Positions 62,083-64,000 of a stretch of DNA of 64,000 bases are shown here, in pieces; the stretch's first letter is position 1; the number at the start of each line of letters is the position of its first letter. Source of the DNA: Caldifarciminota bacterium (lineage in GTDB: Bacteria > Hydrothermota > Hydrothermia > LBFQ01 > DSFT01); the NCBI GenBank assembly GCA_025060695.1, contig JANXBH010000007.1, positions 4,360-68,359 on the forward strand, written 5' to 3'. Under the pieces are notes generated by a model. That model was not told the origin of the DNA, did no database searches, and saw only the letters and a program-made list of their open reading frames with translations. A program made the position numbers and the translations under genes.

Positions 62083-64000
62083 ATGACTCCTTATTTGCAT
62101 AGATTAGCAGTAGTAAAGCCTTTATATGATAATTTTGGAGAGGAAGCATTTAAAAAACCTGTTTTAGGATTTTTTGGAAAGAGAGACGAGCAAAAGTTAT
62201 CAATAATAAGAGAAATATTTGGCATAGATATAGAAGATGCAAAGATAAACATTTTAGCATATGGGGAAAATACGCATATTTCATACGGATTGCTTGATAT
62301 ATACAAGTTAGAAATTGAGGAATTGATGAATATTATAGTTTATGAAAGTGAAGATGAGGAATTTATGGAATATTGCAATAGAGTAGTTGTATATATAGAT
62401 TCAAGCTTGATTAATAAAATAGAAGAATACGCAAAGAAATCTTCCTTAATTATCATAGGGAAACTCTTGGATAGTAAATTAATAGATAAAATTGAAAAAG
62501 AGATATTACCTAAATACCCAGAATTAAAAATAAAGCCCTTCTTAGTAAAAAAGGAAGGCATTGACGATATGCTATATAAGGCTTGGCTGTATGATATTAG
62601 AGAGGAATTACTTAATAAAGAAGTTATCTCTGGAAATAGTGGTTTTATAGAATATGTTTATCTTAAAATAAGTATAAACAAAAAATACAAATCTAGCTAT
62701 ACTTCTAAAACTCTTGGAAAACATGATGATATTATCACTTCAATTTCATTTAGTCCAGATGGAAAGTACTTAGCTAGTGGAAGTAAAGATAAAACCATTA
62801 AAATATGGTCTGTAAGGGATTTAAAGGAAATTACTACCCTCAAAAGTCATAATGGTGCTGTTTACTCAGTCGCATTTAGTCCTAAAGGGAAATACTTAGC
62901 TAGTTCTGGAGAGGATGGAACTATTAAAATCTGGTCCGTAAACGATTGGAAAGAAATTGTCAACCTTCCTCATAACAAGCCTGTTGAAGCAGTTTCATTT
63001 AGTCCTGACGAGAAATACTTAGCTAGTATAGAGTATGGAGGAACTATCAGAGTATGGTCTGTAGATAACTGGAAAGAAGTTATTGCTTTTACTTTTAATC
63101 ATGACTTTCTTCCTGATATGTATAATATTCTATTTAACCCGAATGGGAAACTCTTAGCTATCATATACATATATACACTCATTAAAAAGAAACTCATTAG
63201 GATATTATCCTCAGAAAATATGGAAGTGATTAACTCAATGAGTTATGACTATTACCTTCTATATTCAATCTCATTTAGCCCAGATGGGAAATACTTCGCT
63301 GTCGCAAGTAAAGAAGGAGTAATTAAAATATGGTCCACTGAAAATTGGAAAGAAATTACCACCCTTAAAGAAGACAGAGATACTACCTATTCAATTTCAT
63401 TTAGTCCTGATGGAAAATACTTAGCCAGTGCAGGTAGTGATGCAATCATTAAAATATGGGATTTAGACAACAAAGAAGAAATTGCCACTCTTAAGGGACA
63501 TCAAGGAAGTGTTAAAGCAGTTTGCTTTAGCCCAGATGGAAAATACTTAGCCAGTGCAGGCGACGATAAAACTGTCAAAGTCTGGTTTATTGACCTATCA
63601 TATTTTGAGAAGAATTTACCAGAAATATTAAACGACTTAAAAGATATAGCTCTTTTATCTTCTTTACAGAAAATAACTGGAAAAAACATCCAAAATAGAA
63701 AGTCTATAGTATTTTTTGGAGAATTCAGTAGTGGAAAAACAACCATCATAAATAATCTTTTTGAACTTAATCTACCCATTGATATTCTACCTTCAACTGC
63801 AGTTCCAACTATAATAACTTATGGACAATCAAAAAAGCTTTATTTAATAAATACCTTCTTTGATATAGAAGAAATAGAAGAGGAAAATTTAGAAAAAATA
63901 TCTCACCAAAACAAGCAATATGCAAAAAGATACCTTTACAAGATTATTCTCTTAGATATGCCAGTATTAAAAGACTATATTATCATTGACACTCCTGGAT
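62083..64000 (+). CDS. WD40-repeat / dynamin-like GTPase fusion protein, cut by the right window edge
   Basis: At least 639 residues; no stop before the edge. Residues about 1-205 look like a worn GTPase fold: GFFGKRDEQKLSIIREIFG (29-47) keeps the spacing of a P-loop but lacks its key Gly and Ser/Thr, and IIIGKLLD and VKKEGID sit where G4 and G5 would be. Residues about 213-515 form seven WD40 blades, most with SFSPDGKYLAS and IKIW. A second GTPase domain has a good P-loop GEFSSGKTTIINNLF (from 546), PSTAVPT as switch I and IIIDTPG at the edge, as in bacterial dynamin-like proteins. Role unknown; membrane remodelling or defence sensing are guesses. Confidence 0.82.
   Translation, partial: MTPYLHRLAVVKPLYDNFGEEAFKKPVLGFFGKRDEQKLSIIREIFGIDIEDAKINILAYGENTHISYGLLDIYKLEIEELMNIIVYESEDEEFMEYCNRVVVYIDSSLINKIEEYAKKSSLIIIGKLLDSKLIDKIEKEILPKYPELKIKPFLVKKEGIDDMLYKAWLYDIREELLNKEVISGNSGFIEYVYLKISINKKYKSSYTSKTLGKHDDIITSISFSPDGKYLASGSKDKTIKIWSVRDLKEITTLKSHNGAVYSVAFSPKGKYLASSGEDGTIKIWSVNDWKEIVNLPHNKPVEAVSFSPDEKYLASIEYGGTIRVWSVDNWKEVIAFTFNHDFLPDMYNILFNPNGKLLAIIYIYTLIKKKLIRILSSENMEVINSMSYDYYLLYSISFSPDGKYFAVASKEGVIKIWSTENWKEITTLKEDRDTTYSISFSPDGKYLASAGSDAIIKIWDLDNKEEIATLKGHQGSVKAVCFSPDGKYLASAGDDKTVKVWFIDLSYFEKNLPEILNDLKDIALLSSLQKITGKNIQNRKSIVFFGEFSSGKTTIINNLFELNLPIDILPSTAVPTIITYGQSKKLYLINTFFDIEEIEEENLEKISHQNKQYAKRYLYKIILLDMPVLKDYIIIDTPG

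Noticed and set aside
62722-63590. Regular repeats considered as a CRISPR or satellite array
   Set aside because: They are in frame, about 120-130 bases apart and encode WD40 blades. No CRISPR repeats or cas genes were seen in the window.

Overview
The window is AT-rich bacterial DNA, densely packed, with most intergenic gaps under 60 bases. lpxB, a phosphate porin, an OmpA-family protein and lipoproteins indicate a diderm with lipid A. Four secreted proteins end in a type IX secretion (Por-type) sorting domain, which points to the FCB side of the bacterial tree. A two-CxxC protein disulfide oxidoreductase, a V/A-type ATPase subunit D and a class II ribonucleotide reductase suggest an anaerobic or microaerophilic thermophile. 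My best guess is an uncultured lineage such as WOR-3 or Hydrothermae; this is inference, as no rRNA is present.

Layout. 1-12.2 kb: envelope and secreted proteins (OmpA-family, M14 carboxypeptidase, T9SS cargo) around an operon of V-ATPase subunit D, a lipoprotein, a tandem PTPS/QueD protein, ruvC and ruvA. 12.2-16 kb: lpxB, fusA, rsmI. 16-21.9 kb: secreted Asp-box protein, rhodanese, lipoprotein, a frameshifted glycosyltransferase, pstS and a porin. 21.9-28.3 kb: an rpmD-rplO-secY-yggT-folP-GT2 operon, an Rrf2 regulator, a glycosyltransferase and lgt. 28.3-33.5 kb: pgeF, tRNA-Gln, hisC, speD, pdxS, galE and a class IV aminotransferase. 33.5-36.1 kb: a foreign restriction-modification cassette between two 74-bp direct repeats. 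36.1-50.6 kb: T9SS cargo, tadA, rimO, a minimal HprK-like kinase, half of a Ski2-type helicase beside tRNA-Pro, corA, dnaJ, a hydrolase, radA, a glycosyltransferase and nrdJ. 50.9-62 kb: E1-alpha, tRNA-Val, a threonine dehydratase, gltX, the plsY-PDO-rpmF-plsX run, mazG, sppA, gatD and ruvB. 62.1 kb to the edge: a large protein with a degenerate GTPase-like N-terminus, a seven-bladed WD40 propeller and a dynamin-like GTPase domain.

Two window-wide patterns stand out. First, transcription units begin with a box of the form CTTTAAAATTT whose TAAAAT core usually ends 6-11 bases before the start codon (or 8 bases before tRNA-Gln). This is the geometry of leaderless mRNAs; Shine-Dalgarno sites appear mainly at internal operon genes. 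Second, many exported proteins start with only 8-12 mostly hydrophobic residues and no basic n-region.

The least ordinary pieces are the WD40-GTPase protein, the repeat-flanked R-M cassette with its probably frameshifted endonuclease, the tRNA/CDS junctions, and the leaderless promoter code.
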